NCBI GenBank assembly: GCA_017979445.1
Contig: CM030714.1
Location: 4,774,001-4,838,000 of the forward strand
DNA: 64,000 nucleotides
Reading direction: 5' to 3'
From: Akebia trifoliata
Taxonomy: Eukaryota; Streptophyta; Magnoliopsida; Ranunculales; Lardizabalaceae
Part shown: piece after piece, positions 27,871 through 40,839 of the stretch
How the letters are laid out: every line of letters starts with the position of its first letter
Position numbering within the stretch: the first letter of the stretch is position 1
Translations under genes and position numbers: made by a program
Notes under the pieces: generated by a model
Database searches by the model: none
Seen by the model: only the letters and a program-made list of their open reading frames with translations
What the model was told of the DNA's origin: nothing

Positions 27871-30800
27871 ATGGTGGCAGGGAAGGTGAAAGAGGCAATG
27901 GAGTTGCAGAGATCTTCGTACTCTGTGAGTCCAAAACCAGAGACTCCAAAGTACTTCCCTTCTCCAAGTTCAGGAAAAGCTCCGCCGAAGACCGTTTTCT
28001 CTCGTTCATTCGGTGTCTTCTTCCCTCGCTACTCCTCTCAAGTTCAACCTCGCCCACCAGATGTTACAGAGCTCATTCGCCTCGTTGAAGACTTGCATGA
28101 AAGAGAATCTCGCCTTCAAACACAACTTCTGGAGCAAAAACTCTTGAACGAGTCCGCATCGCACATTCCGTTTTTGGAGAGCGAAATCTCATCGAAGGAT
28201 TCCGAGATTGAATGTTCCATGAAGAGGATTGAGTTCTTAGAGGTTGATAACGATAGTCTTAGAGGAGAAATCGAGAGGTTAAATGCGAAGATCGAAGAAG
28301 AAAGAAAAGAAAGCGAGAAGAAGATGAAGGAAATGGAGGAGGAGATTTCGGATCTCAAAAGAATAATTTCGGAGCGAAATCGAGTGGAATCGAAGGTGAT
28401 TTGTAACGAAACAGGGGAGATTGATGAGTTCTCATCATCTAATAAGTTTCAAGGCTTAATCGACATGTCTGCTAGATCAAATCTCTTGAAGAACTTGAAA
28501 AAATCAGCAAAAATGGCCGATATTGCTTCGATCGATGAGAATCAGAAGCTTAAAGTTGTAGTAGATCCGAAAAAAGAAGAAATCTCAGAATCTACAATTT
28601 CATCTCTCAAATGTCGAGCTCCTAGGGTTCCAAAACCTCCTCCAAGACCTTCTTCATTATCGATTTCTAGTTCTACTTCTGTTACAGAGATCAGATCTTC
28701 GTCCGAAGAGACGAAGAATCTAACGAGTCTGCCTCCGATTCCTCCACCTCTGCCACGTGTCAAATCCGCACCGCCTCCACCACCACCACCACCTCTACCA
28801 TGGCCAGCAAAAGGAGCCGCAGAGAAGGTGAAGCGAGTGCCAGAGGTCGTTCAGTTCTATCGATCTTTGATGCGAAGGGAATCAAGAAGAGAATCTGGTG
28901 TCGGAGTTTCAGATATTCCGGCGGCTGCAAACACTCGTGACATGATCGGAGAAATCGAGAATCGGTCGGCTCATCTTCTCGCTGTAAGTTCCCTCCCTCT
29001 CGATTACGAAATTGGTGTTTTGAGTTTAATTATGTGATTTTACTAAATTACCCTTATTAGAATGACTAGTCATTGTGCGTTCGTAGTTTGCGCCAATGAA
29101 GTTTTCTTTTGGAGTCTTGTTGCTTTTTCAGTCTTCTTTCTAGATTTCCCGGTCTATTGGGCAGGCTTTTATTTCTATTTGACTTAAAAATCCCTACTAA
29201 TTTCTAAAATTCCTAAAATACCCTTTTGAATTGGAAATTGAATCATGAAACGACCCTTCAATGCCTTAGCTTTTAATTTGTGGGGAACTTGGGTAAAAGA
29301 TTTTGTACTCCCAGGAGTTGGATAACTATCCAATACTTTATTGGCCTACACTTCAAAATCCACCTCTCAGATAATTTATATTCTAACCATCAAATAGTTT
29401 TATGGATTGATTCATCAATGGGAGAAAAAATTCTCTATCAAATGGTTAAATACGTTTTTCATTCCAATAATGGTGGACCACGTGGCACAAAATGTTCGGT
29501 AGATATACACTTATCCAGCTACCCGGGATACCATATCTAAACTTTTTTTTTTTTTTTTTCCAATCTCAGATGTGCACTTTTGGCGGTAAACTTTAATAAT
29601 TTTCTAATTTAATATAATATTCTCCGTGCAATTTTTTAGTGGTCAATCAGGTAAAGTGGATTGGAAGGCCTCTTCGTCCTTTTTGTCTTCTTTTATGTTT
29701 CGAATTTGAGTTTTGTGGCTGAAGTAGGTCAACAACTTCAAAATAAAGACAAAGCCACTCAACGAATGGTCGTTAAAAGTTGGAGGACACAACAGTCAAT
29801 AGGAGAAAGATCAAGGGCAGTTCATGGAATTTCACCACTGATCATTCTTCTTTCTTTTTTTTCCTGTGTTCAGATAAAGACGGACGTAGAAACACAAGGA
29901 GATTTCATCCGATTTTTAATAAAAGAAGTCGAGAACTCTGCCTTTACAGACATAGAAGATGTGGTGGCCTTCGTTAAATGGCTCGATGACGAGCTTTCTT
30001 ACTTGGTACTGCCCCTTAAAACCCGTTAAAACTCCACACAAAACATGTGAAATTCTCAAAATATCTTCACAGAGACAATGCACTTCTTTTTAGGTGGATG
30101 AGAGAGCAGTACTGAAGCATTTCGATTGGCCAGAAAGCAAGGCTGATGCATTGCGAGAAGCCGCATTTGGTTACTGTGATCTGAAGAAGTTCGAATCGGA
30201 GGCTTCGTCTTACTGCGATGACATTCGCCAACCTTGCAATACTGCACTAAAGAAGATGCAAGCGTTACTAGAGAAGTAAGATTTATATTCAATTATCTTC
30301 GGGACTTTTTATTTTTTTGGCTGATTTAGACATACCCATCCACGTTTGGTGAATGTTTGAGATATGCTATGTTTTCATGACCTTGATCTTCCCTTGTAAA
30401 AATGTAAATAACCTAAATGTCTTCACTTCCACTTCTTGCCAAAAACCTTTGATTTTTCTACTTGAAGTCTGTCATTTTCAAGTTTTTAATCTCTCTATGG
30501 TATATTATGTGGGAAATTTTTTTCCTTAGTGGTTGAGATGGTGGATTGAAATTGAGGAGCTTAAAGATGAATGGTTTTTGGAAGAAACAATCAAGAGTCG
30601 CTTATGGAGGATGAAAATGAGAAGCTTGAAGGTGACTGGTTTTAGGAAGAAACTAAATAAGGGTTTCTAGTTACAAGTTGAAGATGGGGGAAGTTAGGTC
30701 ATTTTTCAGTCAAGAATAAAATACCAAGGCCAAGGAACTTTTTTCATTAGTTTGAAAACACAGGACAAATCTGAAATATTCACCAAAATTTGGAGACCTA

Positions 30801-33788
30801 GGTCTAAATCACCCATCTTTTGACACTAAATTCCTAAAATAAAAACCCTTATATTCTATTGTTAGTGTAGTGGCAAAATTGATATTTCATCTTAATAGTG
30901 TTTTGACTCTTGACCATTTAAAAAACCGGCTTTGTAAACTAGTTTGGAATGTGTGGTCCCAGTAAATAAGATGATTACTCAGCATGATATTGTTAATCGT
31001 CTTATCTCAATATTCACCAAAATGTGTTGTTGGTTTATCTAAATTACAGTTTTGAGCAAAATCTAATATTAGCAATACTAAATTGCAACTAATGTGTTTT
31101 CATTGATACAGATTAGAGCATGGTGTACACAATTTGTCACGCACGAGAGATTCCGCAACAAAGAAATACAGAGAATTCGATATCCCTACTGAATGGATGC
31201 CTGAAACTGGATTTGTTAGCCAGGTATTAATATAATCTGTTTTCCTTTTTTGATTTTTCAAGGCTTTAGTGTATCGGACGAGTGTTATAATAATTGAGCA
31301 TCCTTGATCGAATGTAATAAATTGACTCATCATTCAGTGAAACTTCCTTGACTGCATCTCCATCTTGCATCCAAAACCATGATCGGATGACACATGGATG
31401 TAGTTCACAAAATATTAAACTCTAAAAATTATTTTTCACCGTTGAATTTTTATTTTAAATTTGAGAGTCTAGTTACTGTTCATTTTCAAAACCTTGGATC
31501 AAGTCCAGGAAAATTTTAATTTTAATTTTTTAAATTCTGAGTTTACAATGAAATCTAGAGGGGTTGTGGTGTTGGATTGCCAATGTGCCAATCCATGTGG
31601 GCCTAAAAACCCTTATTCAATCCATGGCTAGTTTGACTCTTATTCAATCATCTCCCACCATACTTTTACAAATCATCCTAGATCGAGATGACTTGCCCCG
31701 AGTCATCTCAACATCGTTTATCAACCAAGGGGATTTTCAATGTGAATCATCCTTCAACATTGACTTGTCCAAGATCTGATATTAATCGTCCAAGTTCCAA
31801 CATCTTGAAAATATCAACCCAATTTGAGTCAATTTGATGTATTTTTATAAGAATAAATATTATTCTTGTATTTTAAATATTTATGGTTTAATTAGAAATT
31901 TTACTCTTTTAATCCATCTTATTTTATAAAAAATTTATGATTATTTGAATACAAAATTACTGAGTTGAACTGTTTATCTCTTCTGAGACGAGGTCTACTC
32001 AATATCGGTGGATGACAAGGCGAGATGAAATACGGGGTTCTAAAACTCTCTCTCATACATATATATTGATAAACCACACAGGCACAGATAAAATGACAAA
32101 CCATTAGTTAAACAATACTGAATATAGGGTGGTCCCTGGGGACAAAATTAGATCTGTTTGATAGTGCCAAGAAATAACAAGGCTTAAAACCAGTGTTTGA
32201 GAAAGGACAAAATAGATACCTCTTTACAAAGACTTTGGTTTATTTTATTTTTTATCAACGCACGCCTGCATGGGAACATGTGTAGGTAGGCTCACAGACC
32301 CCTAGATTTATTAGTTTATTTCTACTTTCTTAGTTTTACTTACACGACAGAGCATCAGATTCTCTAAAACACTTCTTAGAACACAAAGATCTGAATGTTC
32401 TTGCATAATATATTTAAACTAAAGCAATTAAGAACATAGGCAGTTTTCTTTGTGCTTCTTTCACAAGTAACTTAGCTCAGTATAACTTTCTTTGGCACTG
32501 GAGCATGACCAATAAAACTGCACAGTTCAAGGATAATGGATATGGATCTTAATTTAGTGAGCCAACCGATTCTATATATTTGATCATCATACTGGCAGAA
32601 CAACATGAAACCATCCAACTGAAATAATTGGATATAAAAACAAAAAAGCTTCCCTTATGGGAAGAAATCAACCTGATCTGCAACAATTTTTGTTGAGGAG
32701 GGTCTACATCAACATGACTGGGATTTAAGGGGAAAAAACAAATTTCCTAGAGATCAAATCCTAGGGATACACATTTTCCTAGAGATCAGTTCCCATGGGT
32801 TGAGACTAGCATTTTCCAATTTAACAAGTCCTGAAAATTTGGATTTGAGATGTTGTGTTGTCTAGAACAATAATTGAACAATGTGATAGGATATCTTCTG
32901 ATATGTAACACATTTATGGACATTAAAGGATATATTTAATGTTACAATAAAAATTTCATTTCGAAAGTGTATAAATTTATGAGGAATGTTCACCAATATC
33001 TTGATGTGAGAAATAAAATCAACCTGATCTAATCTGCTTCTACATCTTTATGCTGAACAATGATGCCTGTTAGGTAAATTTTTGGCTCAAGGGTCGCCTA
33101 ATTTTTTATTTTATTACTAAATGTAAACCATATAGTTTGAAGGGAAATACTATGGCAATGCAGGACATTTCTAAGTTTTCCTCCTTTCGTAAGAAGATTG
33201 AAATTCAAATGAAGTTGTTTATGTTAACTACACAGCACCACTGAGTAGGGCTATGTAATTTGTTTAAAGAAAAAAAAAAATTAAATATCACAATTGAGTG
33301 CAATAAGATTGGTATTAAAATCAGTCTTTTAGGTCCTGTCCAGGGATTTAATGTACCATTTGTTGCATTTAGATCTCTGCAGTTTTAAGTAAGAAACAAA
33401 AACTAGAGTTTGGTAAACAAATATGTTTTATATCATTGCAGATCAAGCTGGCCTCTGTGAAGTTAGCAATGAAGTACATGAGAAGAGTATCTGCAGAGCT
33501 GGAAGCCGCAAGTGGTAGTACTGAGGAAGAAGAGCTGATGCTTCAAGGCGTAAGGTTTGCTTTTCGAGTTCATCAGGTAAATATTTCTCTTCTTTAAAGG
33601 GATAAAATATTTTGTTCGTTTCATTAATTTTGATTTCTAATTGGGGGTTGTCATTTTTCTAGTTTGCTGGAGGTTTTGATGCGGAAACAATGCGAGCATT
33701 CGAAGAGCTGAGAAACAAAGCTAGTTCATGCCATATACAGTGGCAAAACCATCACCAGAAGCTTGTTTGCAGGTCTACATCTTGTTAA
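27871..33788 (+). CDS. CHUP1/IPGA1-like coiled-coil, proline-rich protein, six exons
   Basis: Exons 27871-28983, 29874-30005, 30094-30275, 31112-31223, 33442-33576 and 33663-33788 join in frame to 599 residues. The start is the first ATG; the open frame extends upstream without another Met. Regions: basic Ser/Pro-rich start (1-60), heptad-rich coiled coil (about 63-170), a Pro-rich block with eight consecutive Pro (289-311) and the conserved C-terminal domain from about 318 (VKRVPEVVQFYRSLMRRES). The later exons carry DDELSYLVDERAVLKHFDWP, LKLAMKYMRRV-like DNA (SVKLAMKYMRRV) and GVRFAFRVHQFAGGFDAETM, all hallmarks of the family. CHUP1 itself anchors chloroplasts to actin. Members without its N-terminal membrane part, like this one, include a microtubule-associated petal-growth protein in Arabidopsis, so a cytoskeletal role is likely but not shown. 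The 2218-base intron 4 contains CGAG repeats. Confidence 0.92.
31660..32045. repeat. dispersed CGAG-rich repeat in CHUP1-like intron 4
   Basis: Two blocks, 31680-31790 (GATCGAGATGACTTGCCCCG) and 31975-32045 (TCTGAGACGAGGTCTACTC), appear to be the two ends of one copy split by AT-rich DNA. Confidence 0.45.
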
Positions 33789-34184
33789 CCTGTATTAAAC
33801 TCGGCTTCTAAATTGCTAGGAGTTTTCCTTGTAAAGATGAGAACATTATGATTTTGAAATGTAGTGGTTGTAGTCAATCCTATTAAAAGATCAAAACACA
33901 AACTTCACACTACTCATACTGCAAAATATATTTCACAATGAGGATTGTAAAGCAACATCAGGTCAATCTAAACTGATCTGATGGGTGGGATCAAATTTGG
34001 GTTTGATATTTTTATAACATAATGATCCATCCTTATTGGTTCTCAATTTCTAATCCAAATCTGCTTTGATATGCTGTAGGATCAGCTCAGTTAATGGAGT
34101 ATCAACTAATTCTTCATGAAAAGTTATAAACTACTCAATGTAATAACTAGTCCAATCTTTAATGTTCTATCCAAATAATTTTGA

Positions 34185-34420
34185 GGTACTCTGGGTTTTG
34201 GAGAAATTTACAGGTTCTCAACTTTTTGCAGCCGTGAACTCTGTAAGTGGTTTGCTCTGAATTGTTCGATACTTGGCTTGGAAGGTTGGTCCTCAACATT
34301 GTTGAAAGACTATAAATTGCACATTTTCCATAGAGTTGCTCAGAATGAGCCATGCCTTTCTTGAGAAACCCACACGTCCAAAATGGACAATCAAAGCTTT
34401 GGTTTGCCAAGTACCAAATG
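34185..34420 (-). pseudogene. antisense cysteine protease prodomain relic 1
   Basis: On the minus strand, with frameshifts, the DNA gives MAHSEQLYGKCAIYSL and then, in other frames, a segment equivalent to ENVQFIVSFNNVEDQPSK. It matches the better preserved relic at 39095-39415 and through it the I29 prodomain of the plus-strand proteases. Only part of exon 1 is represented. Confidence 0.55.
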
Positions 34421-34917
34421 AAAGACTCTTTGTTTAGGAATGGTGGAATTACAGATGGAAGATTATGTTGAAACAAAATGAAGATACAATGTGGTTTGGT
34501 AGATTGCCTACGTCGCGGAGGAGCGGGAGAAGAATCAATTATCAACGATAAAGATTACAGACTCTGCCCATAACCGCAAGTAACCTCGTAGAATAAAAAT
34601 ATGAAAAAATCCTACTCGAAAATGAATTAAGGTTTGGATTAAGGCTCTATGAATGATGGAGATGGACATCCACCTTGACGTGCTGGGTAAATTATACATG
34701 ATTTAGACGGCCATGATTGGTTACGTATACGTTGCTCTTCTATTCTATTATAAAATTCTATATTAATTTAATGAAAATGTTTGTCTTTCCCCATCTTTGG
34801 AACATATTAAACTAATAGTTAAGATAGGTAGTTCTTAGCTTTTATTTATGATGATTTTCTTGGGTCCCATCATCCTAAATTATTCTATCAAATACTAAGA
34901 TTTTCGAAATATAATTC

Positions 34918-34990
34918 GCGTCATGTTAGACCTCAGATGAGTAAATGTGATGGACGACTCACATTGAGTCTTTCACTGGGTTACTTCCAT
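34918..34990. repeat. CGAG-type repeat upstream of protease 1
   Basis: GCGTCATGTTAGACCTCAGA, then GATGGACGACTCACATTGAG. This is a short remnant compared with those upstream of proteases 2-6. Confidence 0.5.
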
Positions 34991-35141
34991 GACCTGAATG
35001 AAAACCCAAGAACAGCCGGCCAGAAAGTATCAATTTATGCTTTGGCAAGGCTTTCTTTAAGGACCATAATTTAATTGTCGGTCTCATGAAAGAAACAGAT
35101 TGAATTATAGAATTAGTAGAACAGAATGTGGAGGCAGCGGA

Positions 35142-35227
35142 GCAACATACACGGACTAGGCTTCACTTTAACGGCCACTCTACGTATGCAACAGGCTCTA
35201 TCAAGAAAAATCTGTGACTATATAAAC
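35142..35227 (+). promoter_or_regulatory. protease 1 core promoter block
   Basis: CTTTAACGGCCACTCTACGT, then CTCTATCAAG and the TATA motif CTATATAAAC (35218-35227), 78 bases before the ATG at 35305. The block is shared, in order and spacing, with the other six copies. Confidence 0.7.
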
Positions 35228-35304
35228 TCAACTTCTCCAAAACATTTGGAGTATCCCTTCAAACCATAACAATAACATTCCTCAAGATGCAATCTCTGCT
35301 AAAA

Positions 35305-36442
35305 ATGGCCACCGCATATCAATCGCAATTCATGTGCATAGCCTTTTTCATTATGAGTGTTTGGGCTTCTCAAGCCGTAGCCCGCACACTCCAAGAGGTG
35401 TCCATGTCTGACAGGCACGAACAATGGATGGCTCATTATGGGCGCATTTATGAAGATGATTCAGAGAAGGAGATGCGCTTCAAGATATTCAAGGACAATG
35501 TGAACTTCATAGACTCTTTTAACAATGCTGGGGACCGATCCTACAAGCTAGGTGTCAATGAATTTGCAGACCAAACCAATGAAGAATTTAAGGAGTCACA
35601 CAATGGATATAAGATGTCTTACAAACTGAGATCATCAACGACTAAGTCCTTCAGATATGAAAATGTGAGTGCTGTGCCATCTACTATGGACTGGAGAAAG
35701 AAAGGAGCTGTTACTCCCATCAAAGATCAAGGCCAATGTGGTAAGCACCAACATATACATACTATATACCTTGACATATACTTGACATCAGTACCTCTAC
35801 TTTCTCTAATATTTTTTTATGTTATCATATAAATGTTTCAAACACATAGGATGTTGTTGGGCGTTCTCGGCTGTGGCGGCTATGGAAGGTATTACCCAGC
35901 TCACTACGGGTAAGTTGATCTCCTTATCTGAGCAAGAGCTAGTGGACTGTGATACAAGCGGTATGGATCAAGGATGTGAGGGTGGTCTCATGGATGATGC
36001 CTTTGATTTTATCAAACAAAATCAAGGCCTAACCACCGAAACTAACTACCCATACAAGGGAGTTGATGGAACTTGCAACTCCAAGAAAGAAAACACCCAT
36101 GCAGCTAAGATCAATGGTTATGAAGATGTGCCAGCCAACAGCGAGAAAGCACTACTGAAAGCTGTTGCCAACCAACCAGTTTCAGTTGCTATTGACGCCG
36201 GTGAATCTGACTTCCAATTCTACAAAAGTGGCATATTCACAGGAGCATGTGGCACTGAACTAGACCATGGTGTTACTGCAGTGGGTTATGGGACGAGTAG
36301 TGATGGGACCAAGTATTGGTTGGTCAAGAACTCATGGGGCACTACATGGGGTGAAGAGGGATACATTAGAATGCAACGAGATATTGATGCCCCAGAAGGT
36401 CTTTGTGGCATTGCCATGGAAGCTTCCTACCCAACTGCGTAA
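35305..36442 (+). CDS. papain-like cysteine protease 1 (SAG39-type)
   Basis: Secretory or vacuolar C1A endopeptidase made as a preproenzyme. Exons 35305-35740 and 35850-36442 give 342 residues. Order: signal peptide ending near ASQAVA (about residue 26); I29 inhibitory prodomain with the ERFNIN pattern ([17 protein letters not shown]) and GVNEFAD; mature enzyme from about VPSTMDWR. Catalytic set: Gln142, Cys148 in [11 protein letters not shown], His285 in [11 protein letters not shown] and Asn306 in NSWG. The phase-1 intron splits Gly146, next to the active site. A second in-frame ATG lies 18 bases upstream (35287, MQSLLK) only in this copy; the other copies begin at the equivalent of 35305, so I chose that. 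Exon 1 is the most diverged of the plus-strand set (for example [11 protein letters not shown]), while exon 2 is nearly identical to that of protease 2. Confidence 0.93.
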
Positions 36443-39094
36443 AAACATAAATACAAGATACTAAAATATAATTAGAAAAAAAGGCGATTGTGTGGTCATG
36501 AGATCTTCAGGGACTCAGGGTGTTTACAGGATTCTTAAAAGGATTCCCACTTCCATGTAATATGGTGTTTATAGTACACCCACTTTCCCTTGTAATATGT
36601 GTATGGGTATTGCCATTAAAGTACATAGTAGTTCCATTTTGTTATGTTTTTACCTTATCATGTTTTGGAGTTACGTTCTTTTACCAAATTTCGCATTTCA
36701 TTTCTCTAGAGGGAAAATGTGGCATTTTTGGAATTAAAAGGACTAGGTTACGGTTTGGGTAACTATCACACACTGATAATCGAGTTATGTAATTCGATTC
36801 GTGATCCGTGACTTAACTTGCGACTCAGAATTCAGGAGAGATGAAGTAAAAATGAGGATTTATTTAATTGATTAATCATTTATCTTTAACTAAAAGAAAC
36901 TCGCTTCGACTGACTTGAATGACCTAATTTTGATAGATTGATTTTATCTCACTAGAAAAATCATAATTTGATAAAATTAATTCGGGCTTTGATGAATCAC
37001 AAGTTCCTAGAAAGAGGATTTATTGAAATTTCAAGGAAAAATATAACAAAGACCTTATGTTAAAATAGATAAATTACAATTAAAGTAAGGATAAAAGTGG
37101 ACAACACATATGTCAGGATGCCGGGTGACCAATGCATGATTTTGAATTTTTATGACAATGAATACCTAGTAAAATTTTACAAATTATATATTTCTAAAAT
37201 TCTTATAAAAGTGCATTTGATCAAAGCCTAGAAAGTCGTTTCCAGGACCCAATTTACAAAGACTTTAATGTTTAATAATATATAAAATCCCCTAAATAGA
37301 CATAATTCATTGATAACCCATGTTTATTATGATTTTTTAATAAATTATGATTTTTTGGCCTAATTTCAATTATTTATTTGTATAAGTCAAAGTCACGAGA
37401 TTCAAAAGGATAAAACATGATAATTGGATAAGTACATTACATTCCAGAACCCAAGACAAGACTATGGAGTAAAATCCAGACCCACTGGGCCCACACTAAC
37501 TATGGTGCCTAGAACCCCTTGAGCGGCGTGGTGATGTCGACAATATTTTTCTCGAGATTTGTACATTGTTAAGGCAGTATGATTTGTAACATAACAAGCT
37601 CGGATTTAGAATCCTTGTAAAACACGTAAGTGTTACGAATCCTAAAAAAATCCTAATTTGGTCTCTATAAATAAGAGATCAAACCAGAGCCAAATCATCT
37701 CCTCTTCTCTTATCTTCTTCTACCACTTTTCTTATATATATATATTTTTTCAATTTTTAAGTTTTAGTTTACTTTTTATTTAAACTTTGTAAATAGAATG
37801 AGTTTTCTTTCAATTTCAAGCCAAAATTAATAAAATGATCATCACTTTCTTTTCACTAGTTTTTCTATTTTATTTTTGTTTTTTACTTTTATTATTCTTG
37901 TAATGATTTGTGGATAGACCTCCATTAGAGATGTCGATGAAACCTAAATAAGGTCATCTTAGATAATTTTATTTGTTTCTAATAATACTTTGATTCTCTA
38001 TTGATACCAATTTATTAAGTAGTGATCATTAGATACAATATTTATACTAATGATTTTGATAGTTTAATCTTAGATAAATTCAAATTAAACTATGCTTTGT
38101 TAGATATTTGATATTTAACCTTTTGAGTTCGTCTTATTAAATATCATCACAGAATTTATGATCAATATTTGAATTAATATATTTCATCTTCCGATCCAAT
38201 AACATTAGATGTGTTGATTGGATTGAGACAATAAATAAATTAATTAATTAATGAGCTAAATTATATATTTTGGTGGATTTGATTGATCTAATTCTTTACA
38301 TTGTGAGTTTTATTCTTGTTTATCTTAGATTAGTTTTATTTTAGTTTTCTTTCATTCTTTAAACTATGATTGTTTTTAAGTCCGAAATTGTGGATCAACG
38401 TTGTTTCTGTGGATCAATTCTTGCTTACTAAGGTTTTTAGCATTTTGTTATCTTTTATTTTTATTGATAATCTGCACTGAACAACATTCATGGAAAATAT
38501 AATAAAAATAGAAAACACTTAATTTTCTATAGTTTGAGAGAATGTTTGGTGAACATTTTTCGGAGACCAATGGTCTTAGCATGCATGGTAAAATACAACA
38601 ATAAAACTTTTAGGCCAAAAATCTTACAAAATACACTTGAACTCAATTCCCTAAATTAGATTAAAATACTATGTCCATTCCACTATGATGAGAAAGCTAT
38701 CTATTATAGATTACATCCTTTAACCGAATAAGGAGAAATATATACTCCCAAGAAAAACATAACTAGGGTTTATAAAATATCGATGAAAGAATGAAAATAC
38801 CCATAGGAAAAAAAAATCCATGATCAACATCAAAATACACCATAAAGTAATCTATTGGCAGCATGTTCACCACTAAATTGCTAAGACTTCTTCTTGTAAA
38901 GATGAGATCTTGATTAAGAAATGCAGTGGTGGTAGCCATTCTTATTTTAGATCAAAAAAACTTCACACCACACATACTATAAAATATATTTAACAGCAAG
39001 GATTGTAATGCAGTATGGTATTATTCGATATCATGTAAAATTATAAACTACCCAATTTGATAACTAGTTGTCCTTTCTGTGGTACTCCGTACCC
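36443..39094. other. 3' flank of protease 1
   Basis: 36443-37000 aligns with the 3' flanks of proteases 2 and, in part, 6 (GGATTCCCACTTCCATGTAA and TTGTAATATGTGTATGGG recur). 37218-38483 is an inserted LTR-like block. The DNA after 38485 (CATTCATGGAAAATATAATA) continues the flank and also occurs at 59205 downstream of protease 6. No gene seen. Confidence 0.6.
37218..38483. mobile_element. LTR-like insertion in the protease 1 flank
   Basis: Comparison with the protease 6 flank (59195-59225) shows about 1.27 kb extra here, starting TGATCAAAGC and ending CTGAACA. The flanking pentamers are gcatt (37213-37217) and acatt (38484-38488), an imperfect 5-bp duplication. TG...CA ends suggest a solo LTR; no coding DNA or matching partner is present. 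Confidence 0.5.
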
Positions 39095-39415
39095 CTACGG
39101 GTTTTGGTGGAAATTAGAGGTACTCATCTCAGGCAGCCATTAAGTCTGTCAGTGGTTTGTTTTGAATTTGTTGATATGTACCTTGGAAGGTTGCTCCTCA
39201 ACATTGTTGAAAGACACTATAAACTGCGTATTTTCCATGAATGTCTTTAAACGCTGCTCCTTGTCCATGGTGACCTTGTACTTAAAGTAGCTCGAAATGA
39301 GCCAACCATTGCTTGTGCCTCTTAGACAAGGGCGACACATGAAGGGTGCAGGACACATGGCTTGAGAAACCCAAAGCCAAAATGAGTAATCAAAGCTTTG
39401 GTTTGATAAGTACAA
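39095..39415 (-). pseudogene. antisense cysteine protease prodomain relic 2
   Basis: The minus strand reads a WVSQAM segment, then GWLISSYFKYKVTMDKEQ, RLKTFMENTQFIVSFNNV and SKVHINKFKTNH. These line up in order with WASQA, the [14 protein letters not shown] region, [17 protein letters not shown] and [13 protein letters not shown] of the active genes. It ends before the mature domain. It is more diverged from the active copies than they are from one another, so it is an old relic carried along in each duplicated unit. Confidence 0.75.
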
Positions 39416-40677
39416 TCGAAAGAAAATAAAACATAAATTAAAAGTAAAGAGAACATGAGATGATATTTATGTGGTTTGGCGAGATTGTCTACGTTTGCAA
39501 AATTGCAAACAAAGATGAGATCCTTTCACTAATTTAGTGAACATCGGGGTTACAATATCTTAATCTCAATTTCTTTTAGAAAACTAGAAAAATAATTAGT
39601 GGAAAATCCTACAACATGTTGGTTATAAGTTTATTGTGTGTATAAAGAAGAAATTTCCCATAGGACAAAAATTACAAAATTGAATGAAAAAAAAAATAGC
39701 CCCAAAAAAATTGGGATCACGAAAGTGAGCCATCCATGGCTAGAGCTGCAGAATCTACTACTTGGTGTACAATCCATTATGCCAATACAAAGCCCCCTTC
39801 ATGAGAAGACAATCTACAAACATAACAGGTCTAGTGACATATTGCATTGCGTCGTGTTGTAGATGGACATTCAATAACAAAAGATGTGGTTTTGGACAGA
39901 TTGTGGAGTCGAGGAGCAGGATTCGTTTAACTGTCCCCAAATCTTTCGATTACGTCTTTGATGAATGATGGAGATGGACATCCATGCTCCTTGACGTGCT
40001 GGGTGAATTATACATGATTTAGATGGCCATGATTGGTTATGTGTATGTTGGTCTTTTACTATAACATTCTATACTATTTTAATAAAATGTTTTTGTCTTT
40101 CCTCATCTTTGGAACATATTAAACTAGTTATATTATTTAGGATTTTTCTTGTTCCCATCATCCTAAATAATTCCTATTAGTCCTTAATGTTGTCTTGTCG
40201 AAAAATATAAGGTAAATAATTTTTGTTTATGTAAATGGGCATTCAGGGATTGTTTTGTAGACCGACTATGAATTGGACTACAAGCTCTTCTTCCAATTTT
40301 ATTTTTATTGAATACTAAGATTTTCGAAATATAATGTGAGTCATCTTGGATCTCAGACGAGTCAATGTGATGGACGATTCACATTGAGTCTCTGACTCGG
40401 TTACCTCCATGACCGATTTGTCTTGGTCTTGGATGAATTTTTTAAAACCATGCTTTGCTTACTGGGGTGGAATGAAACCTCACAATCAGCAGGCCAAAAA
40501 GTATCAATTTTTTTTGGGCAAGTCTTTCTACAAGGGCCATATAAGAAGGAGAAAGGATGACAAGATATGAAAGAGACAAGGAAAGCGAAATGATGCCATA
40601 ATTTAATAGTTGGTCTCATGAAAGAAACAAATGCAATTATAGAATTAATAGAAAAGAATGTCGGGGCAGAGGAGAAG
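39416..40677. other. 5' flank of protease 2
   Basis: Contains a repeat phrase TGGTTTGGCGAGATTGTCTA, also found before proteases 3-6, then unique-looking DNA, a CGAG repeat (40334-40450) and DNA conserved with the other protease flanks. No gene seen. Confidence 0.55.
40334..40450. repeat. CGAG-type repeat upstream of protease 2
   Basis: AGTCATCTTGGATCTCAGAC, GACGATTCACATTGAGTCTC and a TTTTTTAAAACCATG end. The corresponding block lies 0.3-0.5 kb upstream of every plus-strand protease, so it predates their duplication. Confidence 0.65.
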
Positions 40678-40764
40678 CAACGTACACGAAACCAGGCTTC
40701 ACTTTAATGGCCACACTACGTATGCAAAAGGTCTCTATCAAGTAAAATCTGTGTCTATATAAAC
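40678..40764 (+). promoter_or_regulatory. protease 2 core promoter block
   Basis: CAACGTACACGAAAC, CTTTAATGGCCACACTACGT (one change from AACGGCC), TCTCTATCAAG and CTATATAAAC at 40755-40764, 76 bases before the ATG. Confidence 0.7.
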
Positions 40765-40839
40765 TCCACTTCTCCAAAACATTTGAGTATACCCCCAAAC
40801 AATAACAGTATCATTCCCCAAGAAACAATCTCGACTAAA

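Larger units (their letters stand above)
33789..35141. other. 5' flank of the first protease unit
   Basis: From about 33815 (CTAAATTGCTAGGAG, inside the CHUP1-like 3' UTR) onward this DNA aligns with 38873-40680, the flank of the second protease gene, including TTGTAAAGATGAGA and CTTCACAC(T/C)AC.CATACT. It holds an antisense protease relic (34185-34420) and a CGAG repeat (34918-34990). No intact gene. Confidence 0.65.

Noticed and set aside
35735..35862. CGCCWAF in place of the textbook CGSCWAF around the active-site Cys
   Set aside because: Present in all seven copies and usual in the SAG12/SAG39 subgroup; not a mutation.
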